Shown here: one piece after another, positions 53,973 to 63,352 of the stretch
Layout of the letters: the number at the start of each line of letters is the position of its first letter
Numbering within the stretch: position 1 is the stretch's first letter
Assembly: GCA_004292955.1 (NCBI GenBank)
Contig: RDXX01000040.1
Span: forward strand, 43,139-107,138
Reading direction: 5' to 3'
Source of the DNA: Oscillatoriales cyanobacterium
GTDB taxonomy: Bacteria > Cyanobacteriota > Cyanobacteriia > Cyanobacteriales > Microcoleaceae
DNA length: 64,000 nt
Notes under the pieces: model-generated
Seen by the model: the letters and a program-made list of their open reading frames with translations, nothing else
Database searches by the model: none
What the model was told of the DNA's origin: nothing
Translations under genes and position numbers: made by a program

Positions 53973-54357
53973 TGACGGTTCAATTTTTTTGAGCTGATAT
54001 TAAAGTGAAGGGGCTTTTTTGTGAGCCGCAGAGGTGAAGAGGGTTCAGAGGAGGAAAAAGAGCGAAAGCAGGATCGAATTTATATCTATAGTTTTTGTAG
54101 GATGGCTTAACGAGTATCTGTAATATAAACCAATACTGTTCAGTTAAACAAGCAATTGCTCCGCGCGCACATCAGTTAATCGAGAAGCGTCATAGTCTCT
54201 GCGATTGCTTCGCTCGCTCGCAATGACATCCTTTGCTAACTTAACCAGTATCTGTAATATAAGGTAGAGATTTAATAAGTCTGCCCCGGCCGGAATATTG
54301 CCAATGAAATACTGGATATGATATCACGGACTGGGGATCTCGCTATTTCGGGTTTTT
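53973..54357. other. Intergenic region with REP and flanking direct repeats
   Basis: A 16-bp direct repeat AGTATCTGTAATATAA occurs at 54113-54128 and 54247-54262. Between them is a GCGATTGCTTCGCTCGCTCG REP-like hairpin unit (about 54196-54229). No gene. Confidence 0.65.
54113..54262. repeat. REP-containing segment bounded by 16-bp direct repeats
   Basis: AGTATCTGTAATATAA brackets about 118 bp that contain a GATTGCTTCG...CGCAATGACA unit. This could be an insertion with a long target duplication, or a duplicated promoter region. Confidence 0.5.
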
Positions 54358-54705
54358 CTACAAAGGCAGGTACTGAACGCAGTTAGCTAAATCTTCAGGT
54401 TCGTTAACCTTAGCAATGATTTCCAAGTCACGAATCGAATCGCCAACAGTTACACTTTGTTGGTGAGCGTAGATGACGCCAGCAAAATTTATTCCTTCTT
54501 GCTGGCGACGGTTTGCTATCGCTAAAAAATCCTCATCTTGGGTAAAAACAACGCGCTGAAGCTCGGCTGCGCGATCGAGTACAATATTGTCTGGCGTACC
54601 TTTTCTACCGTCGTCTTGAACTCTCAGAACATCTACATCCCGTCGCCGCAATCCCTCTGTAACAGGTAGAGGCACATTCTCATCCATGTACAGATTGATA
54701 CTCAT
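54358..54705 (-). CDS. DUF5615 PIN-like protein (probable toxin)
   Basis: A 115-residue protein of the DUF5615/PIN-like group, related to VapC RNases. The N-terminal acidic motif is YMDENVP (about 6-12). Further acids lie in GTPDNIVLDRAAE and VFTQDEDFLAIA (about 53-64), where PIN domains hold their metal. RDVDVLRVQDDGRKGTPD is typical of the family. It overlaps the upstream DUF433 gene by 4 bp (ATGA), the usual arrangement of this pair. Probably the toxin of a toxin-antitoxin system; some relatives may have other roles. Confidence 0.85.
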   Translation of the reverse strand: MSINLYMDENVPLPVTEGLRRRDVDVLRVQDDGRKGTPDNIVLDRAAELQRVVFTQDEDFLAIANRRQQEGINFAGVIYAHQQSVTVGDSIRDLEIIAKVNEPEDLANCVQYLPL

Positions 54706-55019
54706 TTGATTAGTCCCTGGGCTCGGAGTTTTTTAGCCAAAGCAGATTCGCCAGCCTCTAAGCGCAACTTTTCGGCATACTCAAACCTGCGCTGCATATC
54801 TGCATCAAGCTCTTGTTTGTGATCCCAGTAGTAGGATAAGGCAGAGTAAATTTTGCTCAAAGTCAGGTGAGGATAGGATTGGAATAATTCTTCAGGAGTC
54901 CAGCCGTAAGCTTTTACCGAAGTTATTAATTCAACGACTTTCATTGTGGTTTCGGCGATGAGAGGAACGTTCTTCTCGTCTAATTCCACATATTTGTATT
55001 CGGTTGCAGTTAGAGTCAC
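54702..55019 (-). CDS. DUF433 protein (probable antitoxin)
   Basis: A 105-residue DUF433 protein with an HTH-like core: YKYVELDEKNVPLIAETTMKVVELIT, then YGWTPEELFQSYPHLTLSKIYSALSYYWDH, the family signature. A charged C-terminal helix probably contacts the toxin. The start is GTG at 55019, with an AAGG ribosome site upstream. It overlaps the DUF5615 gene by 4 bp. Confidence 0.85.
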   Translation of the reverse strand: MTLTATEYKYVELDEKNVPLIAETTMKVVELITSVKAYGWTPEELFQSYPHLTLSKIYSALSYYWDHKQELDADMQRRFEYAEKLRLEAGESALAKKLRAQGLIK

Positions 55020-55089
55020 GGTTTTTACCTTGTCGATCGCACTTTTATACTTTTATTATATCTATTAGATCGATCGCCCCAATCACAAC

Positions 55090-55111
55090 AAAACCCGCTT
55101 TTGCGGGTTTT
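55090..55111. terminator. Rho-independent terminator
   Basis: AAAACCCGC-TTTT-GCGGGTTTT: a 9-bp stem with T-rich flanks on both strands. It lies 39 bp after the stop of the minus-strand PRC-barrel gene, which it most likely ends. Confidence 0.85.
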
Positions 55112-55149
55112 CTAACAGTATCTTACAGAGGGACTTCCGTGGATTAATC

Positions 55150-56166
55150 CTAATAACCAGGCTCTTCCTCGTACTCAGGAGTCTTAGTCTTCTCAGGGAT
55201 ATTCACCCGAGGAGCCTGGTAAGGCTTCGATGCTTCATCGTCAGCCCAAGCATCCGCCTCCACATCATCCTCGTACTCGTACTCCACCACGACAGGCTCC
55301 TTCGGGCGAGAAACCTGAGGGCTGTACTGCTTCTCTTCGTACTCGTCTTCCTCGTAATCGTCCTCGCCGCCCCAATTATCCTCTTCATACTCATCATAAT
55401 CGTCTATCTGCTGAGGCTGCGGCATCGCGCGCATCTGCTGCTGTCGTACCGGTGGGCGATTCCACTGCGAATCCTCATCCCAAGGAACCTCTTCTACCAC
55501 GGGTGCTGCTACTCGGCTTCGCATTTCCGGTGCAGGAATCCGCACGCCCGGGCCCAATTGATGGTCTGTAGCCACAGGTTTGGGATAATAGCCTTGTTCC
55601 TCCTCGTCGCGTTCCCAAGGTGCTTGTCCCAAACCGACGCGCTCTAGCAAACCCACGCTAAGCTGCCTCAGCCTTTCCTCGGAACCTTCAAATACAATCA
55701 AGCGGTTGGGGCCGCTGCTGACAATTTCTTCAATCCCCAACTCGTAGGTACTGAGAACTTGGTCGGGGATTTGGGGGATTCCGAGGGAAGCGATGACGAT
55801 AGAAACTAATTTACCGTCTTCCGGGTCGAATCTAAAGCCCCGCACCCTTCCCAAAAGTTCGCCGGTTTCGGTAATCACTTCGCTGTTAATCAAAATGCTG
55901 TAGACTTCAACATCGACATCATCTTCGATCGCACTTTCATCTTCCACCAACAGCACGTCGCCAATTTCGCTGACATTACTGAGGAACATAAACTTTGGTA
56001 GTCCAGCGATCGCAAATATATTATCACGCAGACCGATCGCCACAACTTCCCGGCGATCGATGTCTACCCACAATTGACTAACTACACCCAGGCGTTTACC
56101 TCTGTCGCGGGTGATGACTTGAGTGCCGAGAATATCGGAGCGTTGGCAGATTTGTTCTGATGTCAT
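55150..56166 (-). CDS. PRC-barrel domain protein with acidic tail
   Basis: A 338-residue protein. Two PRC-barrel domains lie at about 5-75 (DILGTQVITRDRGKRLGVVSQLWVDIDRREVVAIGL) and about 90-170 (SEVITETGELLGRVRGFRFDPEDGKLVSIVI). The C-terminal half (about 200-338) is disordered, Pro/Gln-rich and strongly acidic, with many Asp-Glu-Tyr repeats (DDYDEYEEDNWGGEDDYEED). PRC-barrels occur in photosynthetic reaction-centre subunits and in RNA-processing proteins such as RimM; the role here is unknown. It lies downstream of smc on the same strand with a 68-bp gap. Confidence 0.88.
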   Translation of the reverse strand: MTSEQICQRSDILGTQVITRDRGKRLGVVSQLWVDIDRREVVAIGLRDNIFAIAGLPKFMFLSNVSEIGDVLLVEDESAIEDDVDVEVYSILINSEVITETGELLGRVRGFRFDPEDGKLVSIVIASLGIPQIPDQVLSTYELGIEEIVSSGPNRLIVFEGSEERLRQLSVGLLERVGLGQAPWERDEEEQGYYPKPVATDHQLGPGVRIPAPEMRSRVAAPVVEEVPWDEDSQWNRPPVRQQQMRAMPQPQQIDDYDEYEEDNWGGEDDYEEDEYEEKQYSPQVSRPKEPVVVEYEYEDDVEADAWADDEASKPYQAPRVNIPEKTKTPEYEEEPGY

Positions 56167-56234
56167 TCTAAGTTTAATCCTGATTTATTGAGTACATATA
56201 TTACTGAACACGTTCATCACCAGACGCTCCGGGA

Positions 56235-59200
56235 CTACAACTTCAGTCCTATGACTTGAGTATAAGCTCCCCGTGCTTGAGTAACACCAATTGTACGCTC
56301 AGCCGATTGAATCATAGGTCGCCGCAAACTCACAACAATAAACTGGGCTTGTTCAGACTGTCGTTTTATCATTCTAGCCAATCGCTCCACATTTGCCCCA
56401 TCCAGAAACATATCCACTTCATCAAAAGCGTAGAACGTAGACGGGCGGTAGCGTTGCAGCGCAAAGATAAAACTCAGCGCCGTCAGCGACTTTTCGCCTC
56501 CCGACATGGAAGCCAGCCGCTGAACGGGTTTCCCCTTCGGGTGAGCGACCAAATTCAAACCGCTGCTGAAAGGGTCTTCCTGGTCATCTAGCTGAAGATA
56601 CCCGTCACCTTCGGAAAGTTCCGCAAAGATAGTCTGGAAGTTCTCGTTAACCGCATCGAAAGCTTCTTTAAAAGCGCGCCGCCTGAGCGTGGTAAAATTT
56701 TCGATTCTCAACAAAAGTTCAGTGCGTTCTCCTGCCAATGTCGTCAATTTTTGACTCAATTCTTGCAGGCGTTCTTGAGTGCGGTTGTACTCTTCCAATG
56801 CTAGCATATTCACCGGTTCTAAAGCTTGAATGCGTTTGGCGATCGCCTTTACTTCTTGCTGCAATTCCGTCAAATTGGCTTTCTCTACATTTTCAGGAAT
56901 CGACGGCACCGGATCGGGCATTTCCGCTCGCTGCGTTTCCATGAGAGTGCGGACGGCGGCTAATTGTTCCCGGCGTTCTTGCTGAGTTTCGTGCAGTTTT
57001 TGCAACTGCCATTGTAACTGTTGTTTTGCCAAATGTTGCTCTCGCAGTTGCGATTCCGCGCGATCGCGTTCTCCCTTCTCCAAACCCAATTTCTCCTCAA
57101 TTTGGGCCAAAGCCGCCTTAGCTGCTGCAATCTGTGCGTCTAGTTCTAACTGCTGCGAAACAATCCGGTTTACAGCATCAGTTCCCGCATTTTGCTGCAC
57201 TTGCCATTCCTGCAATTTCTCGCTGCCTTCCTTAATTTTCTCTTCCAAGCGCCCGAATTGATTTTGCAAGTCTCCTTGGCGCTGCTGGGCGTTTCTCAGA
57301 GCCAATTCGCGCTCTTGCAGTTGCGCTTCTTGAGCGCGCAAACCCGACTGCATTTGCTGCCATTCGCTGTGACTGTTCGACTCTTCCAACTGCGCCAAAG
57401 TTTGGCGGTACTGCTGCAATTGAGTTTCCTGTGCGGGCAATTCCCTCGCAAGCAACTGCAATCGCGATCGCGAATCAGTCAATTCCTGAGTATTTTTAGC
57501 AATTTGCGATCGCACTTGTTCTTGTTGCGCTTGCAAATTCTTTATTTCCGACTCCAACTGTTCCAAGCGCAACTGATGTTCGCGCAAATTCTGCTTCGCC
57601 TCCATCAATTCTTGACTGCGAGTTTTGACAGCAACAGCAGCGCGATCGATCGCAATTTTGCACCGTTCCAAAATCCGCTCAATTTCCTCAATACGTTCTT
57701 GCAAAGCAGCAATTGTCCGCGCTTCATCCCCAGCATCACTAGCATCAACCGTACCAAAATGCAAGGTAGATCTATTAGTAGAACTTCCCCCAGTCATCGC
57801 GCCGCTAGTTTCCAGAATTTCCCCATCCAAAGTGACAATCCGGTACTGTCCCAAATAGCGGCGGGCATCGGTAAGATTGCTAAACACCACCGTACTGCCA
57901 AAAACGTAAGCAAAAATCTCCTGATAGCGCGCATCGCACTCAATCAAATTCACAGCCGCATCCAGAAATCCAGCCGCGCGCCGCAAATTTTCATTCACCG
58001 AAAACCTGCCGCCTCTAATCTTATTTAAAGGCAAAAACGTCATCCTTCCCGCCCGTTTTTGCTTCAACAATTCGATCGCAGCAGCACCCACACTGTCATT
58101 TTCCACCACCATATTACCCATACGGCCGCCCGCCGCAATTTCCAGCGCTAACTGAAACCGCGGCTCCACCCTGCCCAGTTGAGCCACCAAACCACAAACT
58201 CCGCCAATTCCGCTTTGCGCGATAATTTTTGCAGTAAACGTGCCGCTCGCTTCTTGCTGGGCTTGAAACTGCACTTCTAGCTTATCTAACTTGCGCTGTC
58301 TTTCCCGCTGTTCTTCCAGCAAACGAGTTTGAGTTTCCTGTTGCAATTGCAATTCTTGTTCGGCTGCGACTACAATCTGATTCAGCGATTCTACTTGCAA
58401 AGCAGCAACTTTTTGGGTTTCCCCAAGGCTTGATTGCTGAACTTTTTTGGCTGTAATTTCCTGTTCCAATACTTGCAGCGATTGGTTTTGTTCTTGAATT
58501 TGACTTTGCAGGCGATCGGCTCTTTCACCAATAGTAGCTTGTTCGGTGCGCTGCGGCTCCAAAGTTTGCTGAATTGTCTCGATTTGGCGGTGCAGTTCCG
58601 TTTGTTGCTGTACCCAAACTTCGGCCGTCGAGGCGATCGCATTTGCAACTTCCCGACTCTGATCTAAACTTTGTTGGGCGGCGTCGCGCTGTTCCTGAAA
58701 AGTACCTATTTGAGACATCACATAGGATATTTCAATCTCAATTTGCTCCAAACTTTGCCGAAACTGCCGCACTTCTTCCTCAGTTTGTGCTATATTAGCC
58801 GCCATTTGTCCAGCAGTTGTTTCCAAATCCTGTTTGCGATTTTGGAGTTGCCGCCGTTCCGCTTCCTGAGTGGCAATACTTGCTTGCAAAGCCAACAATT
58901 CCGACTCGCCCAAAGCTTTAACGCGAGCATTTAGCGCGTCAAGTTCAGCGGTTGCTGCTTGAATTTGGGTGGTAATGGTTTGCAATTGTTCGGTGAGAGA
59001 GGCAGAATTGCGATCGCCCGTTTCGATTTGTTCGCGCAGTTTCCACTCTTGCTTTTGCAACTGACGGAACTTGAGAACAATTTCCCACTGCGACTTCTCT
59101 TGAAATTCCGCCCGCAACTTTTGATATTTTTCCGCTTTTGCGCGATCGTTCGCCAGTCTATCGCGCTGAGAAATCAGTTCTTTTTCCACAATCCCGCTGC

Positions 59201-60053
59201 GTTCTTCAACTTCCTTAACTTCATCCAACTTCTGCCGTGCGAGAGAGATTTTGCGATCGAATTGAGCCACACCTGCCAATTCATCAATAATTTCGCGGCG
59301 TTCCTTAGAATTCATCGAAATAATGCTAGTAACGTCTCCTTGCAAAACAACGTTATAACCTTCGGGATAAATTCGCAAACGGTTAAGTTGTTCGTGCAGT
59401 TGAGTCAGCGTGCAAGGTGCGCCATTAATGTAATAATTTGACGTATAAGTTCCTTGACGAGTGACTCGGAGTTTGCGCGTCACACTCCACTCATCCGATT
59501 TTCGATTTTCGATTTTGGATTTTCGATTGTTAGCGAGTAGTTGTCCGTTGTTTTCTTGACTGGTGGCGATTTCTATTTCTTCGACTTCTTCAACAGATAA
59601 CTCATCCGATTTTGGATTTTGGATTTTGGATTTTGGATTTGATGATTGTCCGTTGTTGTCTTCAGTTTCTGGAATTTCGACTGCTTCTACGTCTTCTGCT
59701 TCAACAGACTCAACAGACAAATCATCCGCTGCCTTTTCTACCTCATCCTCATCCTCATCTTCATCCTGAGCGAACCATTCATCACCCACATCTTCCAGCG
59801 CAAAAGTAGCAGTCACGCTAGCCTCAATCGTACCGCGCTTATTTTGGGCGCTGTTCACCAAATCCGGCAAACGTTCAGCCCGCATTCCCTTAGAAGTCGA
59901 AAGTCCCAGACAAAACAGCAAAGCATCGAGGATATTGGACTTCCCTGAACCGTTGGGCCCGGAAACCACAGTAAAACCAGGCAGCACGGGAATGGACGTT
60001 GTGCCGCCAAAAGATTTAAAGTTAGTTAGTTCGATCCGCTTAATGTGAACCAT
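56235..60053 (-). CDS. smc: Chromosome segregation protein SMC
   Basis: A 1,272-residue SMC ATPase. The Walker A is GPNGSGKSN (about 33-41). The hinge lies at about 605-780 (SGIGGVCGLVAQLGRVEPRFQLALEIAAGG). Two long coiled-coil arms flank it. The C-terminal signature is MSGGEKSLTALSF (about 1187) and Walker B FYAFDEVDMFLDG (about 1208). It loops and organises the chromosome with ScpA/ScpB (not in the window). An acidic insert of about 95 residues interrupts the N-terminal head at about 95-190. It contains KSKIQNPKSDE and KSKIENRKSDE, which are period-7 STRR DNA read in frame. Function is probably kept because both flanks align normally. Confidence 0.96.
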   Translation of the reverse strand: MVHIKRIELTNFKSFGGTTSIPVLPGFTVVSGPNGSGKSNILDALLFCLGLSTSKGMRAERLPDLVNSAQNKRGTIEASVTATFALEDVGDEWFAQDEDEDEDEVEKAADDLSVESVEAEDVEAVEIPETEDNNGQSSNPKSKIQNPKSDELSVEEVEEIEIATSQENNGQLLANNRKSKIENRKSDEWSVTRKLRVTRQGTYTSNYYINGAPCTLTQLHEQLNRLRIYPEGYNVVLQGDVTSIISMNSKERREIIDELAGVAQFDRKISLARQKLDEVKEVEERSGIVEKELISQRDRLANDRAKAEKYQKLRAEFQEKSQWEIVLKFRQLQKQEWKLREQIETGDRNSASLTEQLQTITTQIQAATAELDALNARVKALGESELLALQASIATQEAERRQLQNRKQDLETTAGQMAANIAQTEEEVRQFRQSLEQIEIEISYVMSQIGTFQEQRDAAQQSLDQSREVANAIASTAEVWVQQQTELHRQIETIQQTLEPQRTEQATIGERADRLQSQIQEQNQSLQVLEQEITAKKVQQSSLGETQKVAALQVESLNQIVVAAEQELQLQQETQTRLLEEQRERQRKLDKLEVQFQAQQEASGTFTAKIIAQSGIGGVCGLVAQLGRVEPRFQLALEIAAGGRMGNMVVENDSVGAAAIELLKQKRAGRMTFLPLNKIRGGRFSVNENLRRAAGFLDAAVNLIECDARYQEIFAYVFGSTVVFSNLTDARRYLGQYRIVTLDGEILETSGAMTGGSSTNRSTLHFGTVDASDAGDEARTIAALQERIEEIERILERCKIAIDRAAVAVKTRSQELMEAKQNLREHQLRLEQLESEIKNLQAQQEQVRSQIAKNTQELTDSRSRLQLLARELPAQETQLQQYRQTLAQLEESNSHSEWQQMQSGLRAQEAQLQERELALRNAQQRQGDLQNQFGRLEEKIKEGSEKLQEWQVQQNAGTDAVNRIVSQQLELDAQIAAAKAALAQIEEKLGLEKGERDRAESQLREQHLAKQQLQWQLQKLHETQQERREQLAAVRTLMETQRAEMPDPVPSIPENVEKANLTELQQEVKAIAKRIQALEPVNMLALEEYNRTQERLQELSQKLTTLAGERTELLLRIENFTTLRRRAFKEAFDAVNENFQTIFAELSEGDGYLQLDDQEDPFSSGLNLVAHPKGKPVQRLASMSGGEKSLTALSFIFALQRYRPSTFYAFDEVDMFLDGANVERLARMIKRQSEQAQFIVVSLRRPMIQSAERTIGVTQARGAYTQVIGLKL
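59495..59650. repeat. Two in-frame heptad arrays (ATTTTGG)n inside smc
   Basis: Period-7 units ATTTTGG/ATTTTCG at about 59498-59530 and 59613-59645, each followed by a similar GTCCGTTG...TCTTC flank. The pair looks like a duplication of a roughly 115-bp block. Confidence 0.85.
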
Positions 60054-60384
60054 TTGCTAGCACTAACTTTGGCTCTAGGGTGTTGTCACAGGTTAGCACA
60101 GGCATTGGGGCGATCGACAACGTGCGAACTTCTCGGCATTGTCGATCGAGTTGACATCCTACACCTTTGTCGATCGTCCCATCGGCCCGTACTACAAAAT
60201 AGCTTATTGAGAATAGCACCACATCTGCATCTCGATCGACAACCACAAACAAAAGTAAATCTTGATACAGATAACTCCATAGGACTTGATCGATATTATT
60301 CGTGCGATCGTAACCTGAAACCCTCACCCAGCCACAATGGGAGCAAGTATAATACCAGGAATTCTTAACATCCCCCCTGGACAT
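60040..60384 (-). CDS. Small Cys-containing protein overlapping smc start, doubtful
   Basis: A 114-residue ORF upstream of smc, overlapping its start by 14 bp. It has a CxxC pair (CSHCGW, about 14-19), hydrophobic strands (DLLLFVVVDRDADVVLFSISYFVV) and a further Cys pair later. The composition is protein-like and the position would suit an operon with smc, but there is no clear ribosome site and no recognised family. An antisense ORF of similar length exists. Treat as possible. Confidence 0.4.
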   Translation of the reverse strand: MSRGDVKNSWYYTCSHCGWVRVSGYDRTNNIDQVLWSYLYQDLLLFVVVDRDADVVLFSISYFVVRADGTIDKGVGCQLDRQCREVRTLSIAPMPVLTCDNTLEPKLVLANGSH

Positions 60385-60915
60385 ATAAAAACTTTCCGGT
60401 AAAATCGAACCAAAATTAACTCAATTGGCGTAAGTCCCACGCTGTAATTGTACTCAATTCAGCATTGGGATATAAGCTAAGCAAGGTCTATGAAAAAAAA
60501 GCGACAATTTCCTCAAAAGTCTAAGATATAAGTGGTTGCGACCCACCCACTCGACTGCAAACAACAGGCTACAGTAGCAGTAAAATGCTTGGCCCCGGAC
60601 AACTGCGAGAGAAAAGGGGAAAGAGCAGACCGCTGGTTGGTAAGGTACGTCCCACCATAAAATATAATCCAAGTTTGTTGTACGAAAATAGTTTTTTGCC
60701 TTGGGAAACAGGGCTTCTGCGTGGATTCCCTAGGTCGGGATAAAGGCCGTAAAAAGCCAGAGATGCTGTGTCAGACTTGGATCGTCTTCAGTGACGAATA
60801 CCCAGAAATGGGTATACCCAACAGAGCAACGGCAAACGATACACGAAGCCCGAACTATAACGGTATTTCGTTTAGTTTGGGTATTTCACTAATGTATAAA
60901 GTAACGAAGCGCATT
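60385..60915. other. Intergenic region upstream of murA, no clear feature
   Basis: No convincing gene or known RNA. An open frame extends upstream of murA to 60721, but its predicted protein does not resemble the family. Part of this may be leader or promoter. Confidence 0.5.
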
Positions 60916-62307
60916 ATGGAGGGCAAACCCATTACACCAGCTCAAAACTCATCTAACCTGTCCGCTTCACCAGAAAGCGACCAACAAGTATTACAAATTT
61001 GGGGTCGCCAGCCCCTGAAAGGACACGTCAAAATCAGCGGCGCCAAAAACTCGGCCTTAGTAGTCATGGCAGGAGCTCTACTATGCCCTGACGATTGCCA
61101 CATCCGCAACGTTCCCGCATTGGTCGATGTCGCCCGCATGGGGCAAATTCTCTCGGCTGTAGGAGTCAAAGTACAGCAGAATGGCGATACTTTAGACATC
61201 AACGCCAGCAACCTCCTGGATGCTCAAGCCCCCTACGAATTAGTCAGCCAACTGCGGGCGAGCTTCTTCATCATCGGGCCCCTGCTAGCGCGTTTGGGAT
61301 TTGCCAAAGTGCCATTACCAGGTGGTTGTGCCATCGGCGCCAGGCCCGTAGAACTCCACGTTCGGGGCCTGCAAGCCCTTGGTGCCGAAGTCCACATCGA
61401 TCACGGTACTGTTAACGCTTACGTCAAAGGGCCGAACCGCCGCTTGAAAGGAGCCAAAATTTATTTGGACTACCCCAGCGTCGGCGCCACTGAAACTTTG
61501 ATGATGGCGGCGACTTTAGCGGAAGGAGAAACCGTAATTGAAAACGCGGCTCAAGAACCGGAAGTCGTCGATTTGGCGAATTTCTGCCGTGCGATGGGAG
61601 CCAAAATTCAAGGCGCGGGCACAAATACGATCGTCATTTCGGGAGTTGAGAAACTCCACGCGGTAGACTATGCAATTATTCCCGATCGCATCGAAGCCGG
61701 AACATTTTTATTAGCAGGAGCCATCACTCACTCAGAAATCAGTTTGTCGTCGGTAATTCCCGACCACCTGACCGCAGTTATTGCCAAATTGCAGACAATG
61801 GGGGCGAAAATTATCGTAGAATCCGACATTGTGCGGATAGTTCCCGGCAAAATTCACACCGCCACAGACATCGAAACTCTGCCTTACCCGGGTTTCTCCA
61901 CAGATATGCAAGCTCCGTTTATGGCTTTGCTGACGCTGAGCGAAGGAGACAGCTTGATCAAAGAAACCGTATTTGAGAACCGCTTGCGCCACGTAGCAGA
62001 ACTCAACCGCATGGGCGCCGACATTCGCGTTAAAGGCAATGTCGCCGTAGTGCGCGGAGTCCCAATGCTGTCGGGTGCGCCCGTAGTCGCAACAGATTTG
62101 CGGGCTTCGGCGGCTTTGGTAATCGCGGGACTTGCAGCCGATGGTGTCACCACCATCAGCAGCTTGCAGCATTTAGATCGGGGCTACGAGCAGTTAGAGA
62201 TGAAACTCCAAAAATTGGGAGCCAAGTTGCGACGAGTCAAAGAGGGCACAGACCCGGCGACGGCTGAGGCTCCTGTCAATCCCGTGCGATCGAGTTTAAA
62301 CTGTTAG
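60916..62307 (+). CDS. murA: UDP-N-acetylglucosamine 1-carboxyvinyltransferase
   Basis: A 464-residue first-step enzyme of peptidoglycan synthesis, transferring enolpyruvate from PEP to UDP-GlcNAc. [20 protein letters not shown] near the start, the catalytic Cys in [15 protein letters not shown] (about C137), [14 protein letters not shown] and [12 protein letters not shown] are all present. I set the start at the ATG at 60916, which gives the short, non-conserved cyanobacterial N-terminus ([10 protein letters not shown]). ATG 60892 is an alternative; the reading from 60721 adds 65 unrelated residues. Fosfomycin's target Cys is intact. Confidence 0.96.
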   Translation: MEGKPITPAQNSSNLSASPESDQQVLQIWGRQPLKGHVKISGAKNSALVVMAGALLCPDDCHIRNVPALVDVARMGQILSAVGVKVQQNGDTLDINASNLLDAQAPYELVSQLRASFFIIGPLLARLGFAKVPLPGGCAIGARPVELHVRGLQALGAEVHIDHGTVNAYVKGPNRRLKGAKIYLDYPSVGATETLMMAATLAEGETVIENAAQEPEVVDLANFCRAMGAKIQGAGTNTIVISGVEKLHAVDYAIIPDRIEAGTFLLAGAITHSEISLSSVIPDHLTAVIAKLQTMGAKIIVESDIVRIVPGKIHTATDIETLPYPGFSTDMQAPFMALLTLSEGDSLIKETVFENRLRHVAELNRMGADIRVKGNVAVVRGVPMLSGAPVVATDLRASAALVIAGLAADGVTTISSLQHLDRGYEQLEMKLQKLGAKLRRVKEGTDPATAEAPVNPVRSSLNC

Positions 62308-62383
62308 TTAGTAGTTAGTGGTTATTTGTTATTGGTTGTCGGTTATTTGCGGTGCCCGCTCGCTTAGTCGAAGGGTCGAAGAG

Positions 62384-62420
62384 TTATTATTTATTAGTTC
62401 TCATAACTAATAAATAATAA
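62384..62420. terminator. AT-rich hairpin downstream of murA
   Basis: A perfect 16-bp stem: TTATTATTTATTAGTT (62384-62399) with AACTAATAAATAATAA (62405-62420) and loop CTCAT. It may be a terminator or REP element. Confidence 0.5.
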
Positions 62421-62447
62421 ATAACAAATAACAAATAACAAATAACC
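62408..62447. repeat. Heptanucleotide array (AATAACA)n
   Basis: Period-7 units AATAACA, four to five copies, just before the M48 peptidase gene. Confidence 0.9.
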
Positions 62448-62479
62448 ACTGCCAACTGCCCAATGACCAACTGACTAAA

Positions 62480-63352
62480 ATGTTAAACATCCCGCTCATC
62501 GGTTTAAAAGCAGACCAGTTTCGGCACCCGCTGGACTTGGAAGCCACCAACGCGCTCAAACAACTGCCCGGACTAGATTTGATGGTGCGGCAGTTGCTGG
62601 GACAACTTGGCGAACAGTTTTTCATGCTCGAAAATCTGGCTTCCAGCGTCCTAGTCAGCGAAAATCAACTGCCGCACCTGCATCAATTGCTAGTGGATGC
62701 TTGCAAAACTCTGGATTTGGAAGTACCGCAGCTTTATGTCCGCCAGCATCCGATGCCCAATGCTTACACCTTTGCGATGCGGGGAAAACAGCCTTTTGTG
62801 GTGATGCACACTTCGCTGATTGATTTGCTCACCGACGAGGAAGTGAAAGCCGTAATCGCTCACGAGTTGGGACATTTGAAGTGCGAACACGGAGTTTATC
62901 TGACTCTGGCTAATTTAATTGTATTGGCCGCCGGTCAAATTTCGCCTTTGGGAACCGTATTCGCCCAGGGTTTGCAGACGCAAATGTTGGAATGGTTGCG
63001 CTGTGCAGAATTTACGTGCGATCGCGCCGCCTTACTCGCCACCCAAGACCCCAGAGTGGTAGCATCAGTGCTGATGAAACTGGCCGGAGGTTCGCCGACG
63101 TTAGCACCGAAACTGAATCTCGATGCGTTTTTGGCGCAAGCACGGGCCTACGACGACCTCAGCAGCACTGAACTAGGGGAAATGCTTAAGCAAGCTCAAA
63201 CGGCTCAGTTGTCCCATCCTGTACCAGTATTGCGCGCCAAAGAGATCGATCGCTGGGCAAGTTCAAAAAATTATGAATCTTTGCTTGCAGAAAGTCGATC
63301 GGCGTGTTATGATGGTGAAACCACCAAAAAGGGCGGGTGGCGAAATTGGTAG
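62480..63352 (+). CDS. M48 family metallopeptidase
   Basis: A 290-residue zinc peptidase related to HtpX. HELGH (about 128-132) gives two His ligands and the catalytic Glu; the third ligand is Glu in AEFTCDRAALL (about 176). A hydrophobic segment (YLTLANLIVLAAGQI, about 140) follows. The domain PQLYVRQHPMPNAYTFAMRG is typical of the soluble/peripheral cyanobacterial members. The last seven residues (GGWRNW and stop) are read from the first 22 bases of the downstream tRNA-Leu gene, so gene and tRNA overlap. Confidence 0.9.
   Translation: MLNIPLIGLKADQFRHPLDLEATNALKQLPGLDLMVRQLLGQLGEQFFMLENLASSVLVSENQLPHLHQLLVDACKTLDLEVPQLYVRQHPMPNAYTFAMRGKQPFVVMHTSLIDLLTDEEVKAVIAHELGHLKCEHGVYLTLANLIVLAAGQISPLGTVFAQGLQTQMLEWLRCAEFTCDRAALLATQDPRVVASVLMKLAGGSPTLAPKLNLDAFLAQARAYDDLSSTELGEMLKQAQTAQLSHPVPVLRAKEIDRWASSKNYESLLAESRSACYDGETTKKGGWRNW

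Noticed and set aside
57192..58028. 278-residue ORF antisense to smc
   Set aside because: It is a long Leu/Phe-rich shadow of the smc coiled coil (complement of Gln/Glu codons), with no ribosome site or domain.
60385..60720. RNase P, SRP or 6S RNA upstream of murA
   Set aside because: None of the conserved core sequences that I know for these RNAs appears.
60721..60915. N-terminal extension of murA to 60721
   Set aside because: The 65 added residues do not resemble MurA, while normal-length starts at 60916 or 60892 agree with the family.
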